Source: Desulfobacterales bacterium
GTDB lineage: Bacteria > Desulfobacterota > Desulfobacteria > Desulfobacterales > JAAELO01
Length of the DNA stretch: 35,507 nucleotides
Direction: 5' to 3'
Assembly (NCBI GenBank): GCA_024226555.1
Contig: JAAELO010000186.1
Coordinates: forward strand, 1-35,507
A model generated the notes under the pieces. The model was not told the origin of the DNA. It made no database searches and saw nothing but the letters and a program-made list of their open reading frames with translations. Positions 1 to 7,515 of this stretch are shown here, piece after piece (within the stretch, counting starts at the first letter, position 1; each line of letters starts with the position of its first letter). A program made the position numbers and the translations under genes.

Positions 1-4
1 AATT

Positions 5-124
<120 letters not shown>

Positions 125-133
125 TTCTTTTAT

Positions 134-170
134 AAAGGCCTCAAGATTAAATTCTTGAGGCCTTTTTTTA
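134..170 (+). terminator. Terminator of the 5S/rRNA operon
   Basis: A perfect stem (AAAGGCCTCAAGA pairing with TCTTGAGGCCTTT) around a short TTAAAT loop is followed directly by a T tract. It lies 10 bp after the 5S 3' end and is a canonical intrinsic terminator on the plus strand. Confidence 0.93.
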
Positions 171-313
171 TTTGTAAATTGAAAATATTAAAAAAGCTAA
201 TCTACTTAGTGCTTTTATGAGAACTCTTATCTTTTTTAAGAGATGCAATTCCTTTAAGATGCTAATTCATATATTTAAAACTATAACAGTTAACTTTCCT
301 TTGATTGTTGAAA

Positions 314-434
314 GTTCCCATCCCGAACACGATCCGATTTAAAGTTATAAAATAAATTTTTAACAGGGTAAGCTTGATAGTGCCGATTGTACTGCAGGGG
401 CAGCCTTGCGTTCGAGTAGGACGCCTCCGGAAAT
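314..434 (+). pseudogene. Decayed second 5S rRNA copy
   Basis: GTTCCCATCCCGAACACG, then TAAGCTTGATAGTGCCGAT, then TACTGCAGGGGCAGCC and GAGTAGGACGC.TCCGGAAATTC repeat the 5S gene at 5-124. An unrelated AT-rich stretch of about 35 bp (around 332-367) replaces the GGAAGT part, the first ~35 nt of 5S are missing, and several paired positions have changed. It is followed by its own copy of the 5S terminator, so 5S plus terminator were duplicated as a unit and then decayed. It should not give a functional 5S. Confidence 0.85.
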
Positions 435-443
435 TCTTTTTAT

Positions 444-479
444 AAAGGTCTCAAGATTAAATTCTTAAGGCCTTTTTTA
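444..479 (+). terminator. Duplicated 5S terminator
   Basis: Near-copy of the terminator at 134-170: AAAGGTCTCAAGA with TCTTAAGGCCTTTTTT. Two substitutions leave a weaker, mismatched stem. It is part of the duplicated and decayed 5S unit. Confidence 0.75.
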
Positions 480-480
480 T

Positions 481-686
481 TTTGTATTAAAACAAGAGTA
501 AAGTAAGGCTAAATTTTCTTAGTTTTTTTGATGACAACCTATAAGAAATGCAAGTTAGCTCGAATGTAAATATGACTTTTTTTCAACTTAAAATAAACTT
601 AAATTTGTAAGTGTTTACAAAATAACACTCTACGAAGTTAAACAATTCATTACAACTTTCAATTACTTAGAGTTTTAGAATAAAGA
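481..686. other. Intergenic, no gene seen
   Basis: AT-rich spacer after the 5S relic. I see no open frame with a ribosome site and no tRNA. A plus-strand transcript ending in the hairpin at 687-719 would have to start in this stretch or read through from the rRNA operon. Confidence 0.5.
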
Positions 687-719
687 AAAGCAGAGTTATT
701 TATAACTCTGCTTTTTTTG
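687..719 (+). terminator. Orphan intrinsic terminator
   Basis: AAAAGCAGAGTTA, a short loop, then TAACTCTGC followed by seven T residues. This is a strong intrinsic terminator on the plus strand, but no plus-strand gene lies upstream except the 5S copies. It may end rRNA read-through or an unannotated small RNA. Confidence 0.8.
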
Positions 720-799
720 TTCTTAATTGAGATTTGCTACTTACTATAAGCTATCTCAAGAATACTATAAATTAATACTTATGTCCTAAATAGCATGGA

Positions 800-856
800 T
801 TCCCGACTCAAATTTGGTTAAAAAAATCGAACCAAATTTTCTCGGGAATGACGACC
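800..856. repeat. CCCGACTC...CTCGGGAATGACG hairpin repeat
   Basis: CCCGACTCAAATTTGGTT and AACCAAATTTTCTCGGG form a long stem around a short A-rich loop, followed by AATGACGACCAAT. The same plan recurs at about 2354-2400 and 2499-2552, and its right end alone at 2630-2662, so this is a dispersed REP-like family. Confidence 0.7.
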
Positions 857-882
857 AATCATGTTTTTAAAGAATCTGTTTA

Positions 883-959
883 TCAAACTTTTCAAAAGGT
901 TAGATTAAAATAAAAGCAAAGCATTATATTTCAGACCCGGCAGGGAGACTTTTTTCTTA
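883..959. repeat. Dispersed repeat, copy also at 21601
   Basis: CAAACTTTTCAAAAGG, GATTAAAATAAAAGCAAAGC, then CGGCAGGGAG and a TTTTTTCTT tract recur almost unchanged at 21601-21677. It contains two small palindromes. It lies downstream of the kinase gene stop (minus strand). Confidence 0.75.
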
Positions 960-983
960 ATCTTTTTATTTTTGAGATTCCCT

Positions 984-1505
984 CTAATTAAAATAGAGTT
1001 TAATTTCAGAAAGAAGTTCATCAAAGCTTTCATCTTCAGTTTTAAAAGCGGTATCTATAACAACTCTTTTTGACGTCCAGATGTCGTACTCTCTATTTAC
1101 AACCTTTTCCCATGTTGGTAATGTCAGACCTTTAACTGAAGATTTACGAGTTTCTACTCTTTTTCTATGTTCAGATTTATCGGAACAGATTACTTCGATA
1201 TTAATAAACTCAGATTCAGAATCAACAGCAACCTGCTCCCACTCATCTCTTGTTAATACAATTGGATTACAGGAATCTGATATAACGCTAAGGCCCAAAC
1301 GTAAGTTATCAGATGCAACTCTGTACGAAAGTCTGTAACCTTCACCTTCAACTTTGAATGAACATAAATCTCTGATTGCTTGCTCAACAGTATCTATTCT
1401 TAAATGAACTGCTTTTAAATTCTTAGCAAGCAGTTGTGATAGTGTCGTTTTTCCTGTTCCGGGAAGACCTGAAAAAATGTAAAGAACTGGTTTGTTATTT
1501 TCCAT
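984..1505 (-). CDS. P-loop kinase of the AAA/small-kinase type
   Basis: A 173-residue cytosolic protein. The N-terminal beta strand and Walker A motif GLPGTGKTT (residues 13-21) are textbook for small ATP-dependent kinases (COG0645/Zeta-toxin/chloramphenicol-phosphotransferase-like group). A DTVEQAIR segment after the second strand and an arginine-rich lid (KRVETRKSS, about residues 115-125) fit the same fold. The substrate cannot be read from the sequence. It starts 7 bp after the lipoprotein gene upstream, so the two are probably co-transcribed; no good Shine-Dalgarno is visible, which suggests coupling. A fragment of the GGGAATC repeat end lies just after its stop. The kinase fold is sure; the role is not. 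Confidence 0.85.
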   Translation of the reverse strand: MENNKPVLYIFSGLPGTGKTTLSQLLAKNLKAVHLRIDTVEQAIRDLCSFKVEGEGYRLSYRVASDNLRLGLSVISDSCNPIVLTRDEWEQVAVDSESEFINIEVICSDKSEHRKRVETRKSSVKGLTLPTWEKVVNREYDIWTSKRVVIDTAFKTEDESFDELLSEIKLYFN

Positions 1506-1512
1506 AATAAAG

Positions 1513-1971
1513 TTACTTTTTAGTTTTAGATTTTGCTACTTTTTTATCTTCTTTTTTTACCTGTGTCTTAGGCGCATCGAACTGCTCTGAACCACGTCCT
1601 GCTATTGGCTCTTTATTGATTCCCCTTATATGTTTTATATCTTCTATCCGAAATGTAAGATCTCCTGAGTATTTTGAGCTTTTATAGTCATGAATCAGAT
1701 TATCATTTCCCCAATACTTTACTTCACGAAGTAGAATAAAGCCTTTTGTTATTTTGTTACTTGCAATTTTATCATAAAGTGGTTTTGCGACTCGTCCATA
1801 ATAGTAATATGTTTCTATTTGATTATTTTCATGAACATTGAACTGCATATAAACCCATGTGGTTTTCTCACTTATATTATTTTTAAGAGCCGAAGCTTCT
1901 TCCATAGGGTTACAACCAGTTAAAACGATAAAAACAATTAAAACAATTAAAACTAAAAAATACTTTTTCAT
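1513..1971 (-). CDS. Small lipoprotein of unknown function
   Basis: 152 residues. An N-terminal basic residue pair, a hydrophobic stretch (residues 4-18) and the lipobox LTGC (Cys20) mark it as a lipoprotein. The body is mixed alpha/beta with YYYYGRV and WGNDNLIHDYK segments. The C-terminal 25 residues are a lysine-rich low-complexity tail ending KSKTKK. I do not recognise the family. It is the first gene of a probable two-gene unit with the kinase downstream. Its upstream region (1980-2170) carries repeats rather than an obvious promoter. Confidence 0.75.
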   Translation of the reverse strand: MKKYFLVLIVLIVFIVLTGCNPMEEASALKNNISEKTTWVYMQFNVHENNQIETYYYYGRVAKPLYDKIASNKITKGFILLREVKYWGNDNLIHDYKSSKYSGDLTFRIEDIKHIRGINKEPIAGRGSEQFDAPKTQVKKEDKKVAKSKTKK

Positions 1972-2118
1972 TTGATATTCCTAAAATTAAATAAAATTTA
2001 TAAAAAAGGTACAATAACATCAAAAAAATATGGTGTAAATCTTAATAAAAAGTTGGAGGGTTTAGATTAAACTTCATATGAACAATTCTATTTAGCTGAG
2101 TCTCCTAAATTAAAAACA

Positions 2119-2174
2119 GTGGATTTGTTTATAAAATCGGAAGAAGAAATAAAACTAAAGCTTTTTTATTTCTT
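2119..2174. repeat. Direct repeat, copy 1 of 2
   Basis: GTGGATTTGTTTATAAAA, then GGAAGAAGAAATAAAACTAAAGC and TTTTTATTTCTTA. The same sequence recurs at 2430-2490. The GAAATAAAA/TTTTATTTC part forms a hairpin. It abuts the inverted-repeat element that starts at 2175. Confidence 0.7.
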
Positions 2175-2337
2175 AGGGAACCTCTAATAACTGCTCTTTT
2201 GGCGAAAAACTTTGTTATTTCCAAAAAAAACTGTAATAAAATCGGCTCGTTATTTTTGGAAATGCAGAGATTTTATAAAACTAAAGCTTTTATAAACGCT
2301 ATATTTCATCCAAAATTCTAATTATTAGAGGTTCCCC
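2175..2337. mobile_element. MITE-like inverted-repeat element, subtype A
   Basis: Ends are GGGAACCTCTAATAA and TTATTAGAGGTTCCC, flanked by TA-rich ends. The interior shares AAAACTGTAATAAAATCGGC and TCGTTATTTTTGGAAATG with the copies at 10546, 28242, 31496, 34021 and 35366. There is no coding capacity. The whole element can fold on itself, as expected of a miniature inverted-repeat transposable element. Confidence 0.85.
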
Positions 2338-2353
2338 TTAATGATTTTAAAAA

Positions 2354-2400
2354 CGACCCGACTCAGATTTGAATTAAAAACAATTCAAATCCTCGAGACT
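2354..2400. repeat. CCCGACTC hairpin repeat
   Basis: GACCCGACTCAGATTTGAATT and its partner AATTCAAATCCTCGAG form a stem of about 15 bp. Same family as 800-856. Confidence 0.65.
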
Positions 2401-2429
2401 GTCACAAATAAGAAAATTAAATAAAAACC

Positions 2430-2490
2430 TCTGGATTTGCTTATAAAAACCGGAAGAAGAAATAAAATTAAAGCCTTTTATTTCTTATAG
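2430..2490. repeat. Direct repeat, copy 2 of 2
   Basis: Second copy of the 2119-2174 sequence (CTCTGGATTTGCTTATAAAA, CCGGAAGAAGAAATAAAATT). The two copies flank the element at 2175-2337 and the hairpin at 2354-2400. Confidence 0.7.
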
Positions 2491-2498
2491 TTTTTAAA

Positions 2499-2662
2499 AG
2501 CGACCTGATACCTGATTAAGAACAAGCTTTAATCAGGTTCTGGAATGACGACTGTTCGTACTAATTCTTTTGAAGCTCAAATTTCAAAATATTTTCACTC
2601 TAAAGAAGAGAAAAGTGATTTGTGACACAGCCTAAAATCCTCTCGGGAATGACGACCAATTG
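2499..2662. repeat. Hairpin repeats, one whole and one partial
   Basis: 2499-2552 holds an inverted repeat (ACCTGATTAAG with CTTTAATCAGGT) ending in TGGAATGACGACTGTTCG. About 2630-2662 holds only the right end, CTCGGGAATGACGACCAAT, of the 800-856 family. No gene is visible in 1972-2698. Confidence 0.6.
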
Positions 2663-2698
2663 TGAATGTCTTTAATCCCACCTTGCTTTTTAACTTTA

Positions 2699-3157
2699 TT
2701 ATATGGCGTTAGAAAGCGGATCAACTTTGATTCCTTTAGCGCCTTTCCCTAGTTGCAGGCGCATATCATCCGGTATTTCCATTTTAGTATGTTGATCTGC
2801 GCTTATCATTACATAAATAATTTCAGAAGTTGCAATTAATTCAGAATTTTCATAATTATAAAAATCAACTCCTAAGGTGAAAGAGGACGTTCCAATTTTT
2901 ACAGACTTAACCGTTGCTGCGATAATTTCATCGAAATGTGCGGGTGCTTTCCAGCTAATTGTAAGGTTTACAACCTGACTATCTACGCCACTTGCTAAAA
3001 TATCATTGTAATTTCCCCATATTACTCTCATGAACTCAGTAACAGCAATATCAATGTAATCAACATATTTTCCATTAAATACTACTTTTTGAGCATCACA
3101 CTCGGAATACCGAACCCTGAAAAGATAACAAAAATCATTATTTATAGAAATTTCCAT
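2699..3157 (-). CDS. Acyl-CoA thioesterase, hotdog fold (YbgC/FadM-like)
   Basis: 152 residues from the ATG at 3157. Near the N-terminus, FRVRYSECDAQKVVFNGKYVDY is the 4HBT-family pattern (R-Y-x-E-x-D, then G-x-V/Y-x-x-Y), with the Asp that acts in catalysis in this family. A longer frame opening at a TTG (3202) exists, but the ATG has AAAGGGG about 9 bp ahead and lies 4 bp after the upstream hydrolase stop, so I prefer it. The family hydrolyses acyl-CoA or acyl-ACP thioesters in the cytosol; the substrate is unknown. It is the last gene of the operon that starts at 6796. Translational coupling to the hydrolase is likely. Confidence 0.88.
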   Translation of the reverse strand: MEISINNDFCYLFRVRYSECDAQKVVFNGKYVDYIDIAVTEFMRVIWGNYNDILASGVDSQVVNLTISWKAPAHFDEIIAATVKSVKIGTSSFTLGVDFYNYENSELIATSEIIYVMISADQHTKMEIPDDMRLQLGKGAKGIKVDPLSNAI

Positions 3158-3161
3158 TTTA

Positions 3162-3917
3162 TTAGCCCCTTTCAATAAATTTTGTAATGTTGGAAACCAC
3201 AAAGTTTGGCCTTATACACAGTCCGGCATGATCAAGATCCGGAAATGTTTTAAGAGTTGAGCCTTTCAATTTTTGGTGACATCTCTTCATACTATCAAAT
3301 GCAAGATCATTTTCACCAACTAAAAGGAATATTTTTGATCCTGACATTGCAGGGAAATGTGATTCAAGGTTTTCTCTATCCTGTGCAACATCAAGTAATG
3401 CTTTCAAATCAAACTGCCTGATCTTTTCCTTCTGGTTTTCTGTCTGTTTCCCAAAGAAAGATTCGAAATCATTTATAAAAGTTTCCATTCCATTTTCAAT
3501 CCCGGAAACTATAAGGTCTCTGATGGGTTGCATGGATGAGTCGAAAGGGTGTGCTGCTCCAATCATAATTGAATTAAACTTTTCCGGTGCGTATATTGGA
3601 AGTCCGAACCCCACCCAGCCTCCCATGGAAAATCCATAAAAATCACATGATTCAATATATGCAGAATTCAGAACAGCTACAAGATCATAGACCCGCTGTT
3701 TCAGAGTGTAATGTTCCAAACCATATGGAGTATCGCTTTTTCCATGTCCCAATGCATCTGGTAGTATCAACTTGTATTTTGATTTTAATTGATCGACATA
3801 ACCTAATTCATACCATGAAGTGAGAGTTGTAAGAGACCAGTGATAAAGAACAAGAGGTTTACCTTGGCCGATGATTTGGTAATGAATATTATATTTTCCA
3901 CTTTTTGCAAAAGGCAT
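3162..3917 (-). CDS. Alpha/beta-fold hydrolase
   Basis: 251 residues, no signal peptide. The nucleophile elbow is GFSMGGW (Ser97). The general acid is probably in LLVGENDLAFD (Asp near residue 205), and the catalytic His is in DLDHAGLC near the C-terminus. DALGHGKSD (residues 54-62) is the usual strand-5 segment. The length and motifs suit the haloperoxidase/3-oxoadipate-enol-lactonase-like group; the substrate cannot be told. A good AGGAG lies 5 bp before the ATG. It lies within the seven-gene minus-strand operon and its end carries the ribosome site of the thioesterase gene, so the two enzymes are probably made together. Confidence 0.9.
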   Translation of the reverse strand: MPFAKSGKYNIHYQIIGQGKPLVLYHWSLTTLTSWYELGYVDQLKSKYKLILPDALGHGKSDTPYGLEHYTLKQRVYDLVAVLNSAYIESCDFYGFSMGGWVGFGLPIYAPEKFNSIMIGAAHPFDSSMQPIRDLIVSGIENGMETFINDFESFFGKQTENQKEKIRQFDLKALLDVAQDRENLESHFPAMSGSKIFLLVGENDLAFDSMKRCHQKLKGSTLKTFPDLDHAGLCIRPNFVVSNITKFIERG

Positions 3918-3938
3918 AGATGCTCCTGAAAACGTAAA

Positions 3939-4437
3939 TTACTTTATATTTTTCATTAGACGAACTGCAACAACTGATCCCTCTTGATACTCACATACAC
4001 TCTCACCTGATTTCGAAAAACCAATCCTCTCATAAAACTTCTGATTGTATTTTGGAACAGCAGTATTTAAAATTATGTGTTCTATCTTGCGATGATGTTC
4101 CTTAATCCAGCTCTCAAAATATTTTACAAGCTTTACTCCAATGCCCTTTCTAAGAGAATCAAGCCTGATGTATAGGAAAAGAATCTCTATTGTATCTTCA
4201 ACAAAACGGGAAATGCAATAAATCCAACTTGTTCATTACCATCAATGCTACAAAAATTGGTATTGATTCATTTAATTTAATATATTTTTCGGGCAGATAA
4301 GCATTAACAACAGAGGTGACAGTATCAGCACCAATCTCTTCATGAAATATTTTTTTAAAGGCTTCTGAGCGAGTTTGAAAACAAGCATTGGCATCGGAAG
4401 TTGTAAAAAATTTAATTTTAATCTGATCATTTTCCAT
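3939..4437 (-). pseudogene. Broken GNAT acetyltransferase
   Basis: The intact frame from 4437 codes 79 residues and stops at 4198. Downstream, two other frames continue a GNAT protein without a break in logic: IDGNEQVGFIAFP in one, then VEDTIEILFLYI, RKGIGVKLVKYFESWIKEHH and YNQKFYERIGF in the next, ending with TAA at 3939. Two frame changes near 4245 and 4205 are needed to restore a protein of about 165 residues. GIGVKLV is the acetyl-CoA loop (Q/R-x-x-G-x-G/A). So this is a pseudogene, or less likely two sequencing errors, inside an otherwise intact operon. Confidence 0.8.
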
Positions 4438-4450
4438 TTATCATCTTGTA

Positions 4451-4903
4451 TTATTTTTTTATAGGAACTTTGTAGTAGATATGATCAGTGTCTACTACAA
4501 ACCCAATATTTTTATATAATTTCTGAGCATTTCTATTACTTTTGTGAGTTTTTAGCTCTATGCGTACAGCATTGGTTTCCTTAGCATAAACTATTACTTT
4601 GTCTATTAAAGCTTTCGCAACACCTTTTCCCCGGAATTTCTTTGATACTCCCAGATCGTTTAATATCCACAAGCGTTTTAAAGCTATTGTGGAATATGAA
4701 GGATAAAGATTCACAAATCCCATAAGAACATTTTCGGATTCATCAATTGCAATAAAAATGACAGAATCCTCATTATTCATAAGCTTTTCAAAGAAATCTC
4801 TTGTTTCTTTCAAGGCTGGTGATGCGCCGCAAAATTGTTTATACTCTTCAACGACATCAGCCAACTGGTCTAAATATTTTTTATTACATTTTATAATTTT
4901 CAT
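4451..4903 (-). CDS. GNAT family N-acetyltransferase
   Basis: 150 residues. The acetyl-CoA-binding signature is KKFRGKGVAKALIDK (about residues 93-107), preceded by the beta4 strand LNDLGVS and followed by ELKTHKSNRNAQKLYKNIGF, the usual motif B with the N-x-x-A-x-x-L-Y pattern. Complete for the family. It probably acetylates an amine of a small molecule or peptide; the substrate is unknown. It starts 7 bp after the stop of the pyruvate-kinase-like gene and ends 13 bp before the broken GNAT, so two GNATs were encoded side by side in the same operon. Confidence 0.9.
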   Translation of the reverse strand: MKIIKCNKKYLDQLADVVEEYKQFCGASPALKETRDFFEKLMNNEDSVIFIAIDESENVLMGFVNLYPSYSTIALKRLWILNDLGVSKKFRGKGVAKALIDKVIVYAKETNAVRIELKTHKSNRNAQKLYKNIGFVVDTDHIYYKVPIKK

Positions 4904-4910
4904 AAATGTA

Positions 4911-5468
4911 TTACTTGTAAAGAGCTGGCTTACAGATAAATTCCCGAATCTTCAGTTTGAAAAAATCCAGAGTGTTTACTGCTCTTAATATTAATGCAGT
5001 ATCGGCGCCCGTTCCTGTTCCACCAATACAGATAACACTTTCTCCTGTTGTTATTAATCCTGCATCAGCGGCCATAAGGCTGACTTCAACAGCTACTTTT
5101 GTTCCAACACCAAAGAGCTTAAGTGTTTCTGCAATAACTTCATCAACCTGATATGTGTTAAATCTGACCCTTACGGCTCTGCCAATTCCACAAAAAGTAT
5201 GACTGGAAGTCAATACTTTAACATTTGAATCTTCAAGTTGCTTTCTTCTATCTATTGTCAATTCCTGAAAATTCGGTTCTTTTAACCCTGTGTAATGTGT
5301 AACAGCAACAATGTTGAAATCTTCTAATATCTCTACTGCCCGTTCAGCAGTTGCCCCATTTGTTGTTGCAAGAACGCAGGTTTTGATCCCAAGTTCATTA
5401 CCTTTCTCTTTAACATACTTAAGAACATCATCTGTATTTGATTTTCCGGGTTTTTCAAATAGAATCAT
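4911..5468 (-). CDS. Pyruvate kinase alpha/beta-domain-like protein
   Basis: 185 residues from the ATG at 5468. It resembles the stand-alone pyruvate kinase C-terminal (alpha/beta) domain family seen in archaea and anaerobes: LATTNGATAERAVEIL near the N-terminus, THYTGLKEPN, then a glycine-rich C-terminal GESVICIGGTGTGADTALIL. It lacks the TIM barrel and so cannot be a pyruvate kinase; the family has no settled function. A GTG three codons upstream (5477) is possible, but ACGGAG is 8 bp from the ATG and touches the GTG, so I chose the ATG. It lies mid-operon, 54 bp after the membrane protein gene. Confidence 0.8.
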   Translation of the reverse strand: MILFEKPGKSNTDDVLKYVKEKGNELGIKTCVLATTNGATAERAVEILEDFNIVAVTHYTGLKEPNFQELTIDRRKQLEDSNVKVLTSSHTFCGIGRAVRVRFNTYQVDEVIAETLKLFGVGTKVAVEVSLMAADAGLITTGESVICIGGTGTGADTALILRAVNTLDFFKLKIREFICKPALYK

Positions 5469-5522
5469 ATCTAACACTCCGTTATTAACTTTATGATTTT
5501 TATAATTGTGTTTATAGGTCCC

Positions 5523-5864
5523 TTATACTAAAATCATTACAAGCCATACTAACAAACCAGCAATAAACCAGTTTAGTCCATATGTAAGCAAAGATCTGAT
5601 ATCTTTAAAATCCTGAATATTTCCCTCAACGGAAGATTGATTACTCACAGATCTGCCCAGTAAATAAGCATAATTGCCCCGTAATTTATAAAATCCCAAG
5701 AGGCCTAAACAAAACCAGCCCATTGCAATTAATCCAACAATAAAGAGAACATTCTGTAGAGAGTGGTAATCCTTTATGAAGTAATGAACTATTAATCCAA
5801 CAATTGTAAGAGCGAAAGAAATTATAATGGAACTGATTAAAAGCTTTAGAATTCTACCCGGCAC
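5523..5864 (-). CDS. Small three-helix membrane protein
   Basis: 113 residues with three predicted membrane segments: about 8-30, 38-58 and 92-112. A soluble loop (residues 62-90, rich in S, N, Q and D) lies between the second and third. The start is GTG with AAAGGAG 5 bp upstream, and it overlaps the end of the peptidase gene by 19 bp, so translation of the two is coupled. DUF3899-like proteins have a similar size and layout, but I cannot confirm membership. It is probably a membrane partner of the peptidase-like protein. Confidence 0.7.
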   Translation of the reverse strand: MPGRILKLLISSIIISFALTIVGLIVHYFIKDYHSLQNVLFIVGLIAMGWFCLGLLGFYKLRGNYAYLLGRSVSNQSSVEGNIQDFKDIRSLLTYGLNWFIAGLLVWLVMILV

Positions 5865-6796
5865 GTTGTCTCCTTTGAGTCAAAGAAATATGATAAATTA
5901 TCTTTCATTTGACGTATTATCTTTGAAAATGGAGGTTCCTGATTTGTTACTAAAAGATTAACAAAACATTCTGCAAGAATCTCTTCCGGTTCAAATATTT
6001 TACCACTGATGTCAAAATATTCATTTCCTTCCAAATGCTTAATATCAAAAACACATGGTTGTTTATCAATCATTTTAATATTCCATTTATCACTCTTTTT
6101 ATCAAGCACAAGAAGATGTGTTTCAAGACTTTCTATAATATCTTGTGAAGTATCAACATTTGCAAGTTGATTTTTTAAAAGAGTGATAGGTGTAACATGT
6201 GCTGTATTACCATTATGCATAATGGTAATATAATGATCATTTATTGGTGAATCTGGATTTGTGAGTGCTTTTTGCTTTAACTTTTCCGGAAGTAATAGTT
6301 CACTGTTTTCTATTTTCTGAAATCCAATTATGGCATATAGAACGGACTTAAGTTTCGGATATCTTCTGGTTAAAATATGAAAAAACTCATGTGAAATTAG
6401 TCGTAGTATGGCGATCTTATCATTATTTGAATTCAGTTTTCGTTCAGGTAATATTATTGCATTTGAACGTGTATAAGCACAATTCCATTCTTCATGACCA
6501 GTGGTTTTAATAAAAACTATGTTTTCACAAATATTAATCTTATGTTCAGCAAGCTTAATATTTAATTTATTTATCACAGTCTTTAAAAAGATTTTCTCAT
6601 TTTTATTCCACTCAAGAATATTTTTAGTTAGAAAGGCAAAATATCTTTCCTTTGATATCTCTTGAGAGACCTGCATCTTAAGAGACCATTCGTATGGATG
6701 CATAGATTGGACGTATTCATCATTTGTTGTTAATATTGTGTTTGCTTTCTCAATATTTGCAAACTCTGGAATAATTTTTGTTTCAGATTTTATCAT
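5846..6796 (-). CDS. Putative zinc metallopeptidase (HExxH)
   Basis: 316 residues, no signal peptide or membrane segment. RLISHEFFHILTRR contains HEFFH (His136, Glu137, His140), the zinc-binding and catalytic motif of zincins. A downstream EEILAECF (Glu276) could be the third, gluzincin-type ligand. Between them is a long region with RNQ-poor, beta-rich sequence. I do not recognise a named family. It is the first gene of the seven-gene minus-strand unit. No clear Shine-Dalgarno precedes the ATG. A repeat element (6846-7036) sits 50 bp upstream, so the promoter is either inside the element or very close to the gene. Confidence 0.65.
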   Translation of the reverse strand: MIKSETKIIPEFANIEKANTILTTNDEYVQSMHPYEWSLKMQVSQEISKERYFAFLTKNILEWNKNEKIFLKTVINKLNIKLAEHKINICENIVFIKTTGHEEWNCAYTRSNAIILPERKLNSNNDKIAILRLISHEFFHILTRRYPKLKSVLYAIIGFQKIENSELLLPEKLKQKALTNPDSPINDHYITIMHNGNTAHVTPITLLKNQLANVDTSQDIIESLETHLLVLDKKSDKWNIKMIDKQPCVFDIKHLEGNEYFDISGKIFEPEEILAECFVNLLVTNQEPPFSKIIRQMKDNLSYFFDSKETTCRVEF

Positions 6797-6845
6797 TATA
6801 TTTATAGTTTAATCTTATTATAAAAATCATCATTCAAAATCATTT

Positions 6846-7036
6846 AAGGGAATCTCTTCTAAGTAACACTTTTTATATATTATGTGTTATTAGGCAGTTA
6901 GGTTCCAGAATATCTATTCTGGAGGAGTCGCTAATAACTGTCTTTTGACCGAACTACAGCGTTGTTCGAAATAAAAAACTGTTGTAAAATCGCCTCGTTA
7001 TTTATTTCTTACCCTTGTATTTCAATCAAAATCCTA
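6846..7036. mobile_element. Compound MITE-like element, right end lost
   Basis: Begins AAGGGAATCTCTTCTAAGTAAC, runs through a mini-element with the perfect palindrome CCAGAATATCTATTCTGG, then a subtype A core (CTAATAACTGTC ... TTGTATTTCAATCAAAATCC). The right terminal repeat is missing. The mini-element plus core recur at 26340-26550, but there the mini-element is on the other side in inverted orientation. Confidence 0.8.
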
Positions 7037-7515
7037 AACACATACCCGAAAAATAATATAGGCTCAATGTATCTTTTTATGATTATACACTTTAAAGAAG
7101 CATACTCTTTTACAGATATGTGAACAGTGTCATTTTCTATTAAAAACAGGCTCAACCGAAATTATTAGCGGCAGTTTTTTCCACGGTTATTACCAGAAGT
7201 CACTTTCTACCCGTTTCCATCATTACTGGAAGATTCGAATTCGGCGCCTCCTGTTGAGAGGTCTAAATTCAAAGGTTTTAGAGTTGGACCGTTCTCAAAG
7301 TGTTACCTTCCGTACGCACATCTCGCTTTTTATATTATCCCCTTGCATTCAGAACGTTTTTCTGATCAATTCTGTACCGGTATTGAGATATTCCATGGAA
7401 ATATCTCATGTTTTCAACATTTTAATTCAATTTTTACACAATTTTGTGTGAGGAACGATTTAAAATAATCGGTTTTTAACCGTTTTGATTTAAATGATAT
7501 AAGAGAGGATAAAAA
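7037..7515. other. Intergenic region with a 23-bp palindrome
   Basis: No convincing gene. A 65-codon frame at 7254-7451 has no ribosome site and no recognisable content. GAGATATTCCATGGAAATATCTC (written as GAGATATTCC then ATGGAAATATCTC) at 7385-7407 is a near-perfect palindrome about 110 bp ahead of the next gene and could be an operator. AATCGGTTTTTAACCGTTTTG at about 7469-7488 is a second short inverted repeat. Confidence 0.4.

Noticed and set aside
7254-7451. A 65-codon plus-strand frame
   Set aside because: No ribosome site and no recognisable protein features; the region reads as ordinary intergenic DNA.
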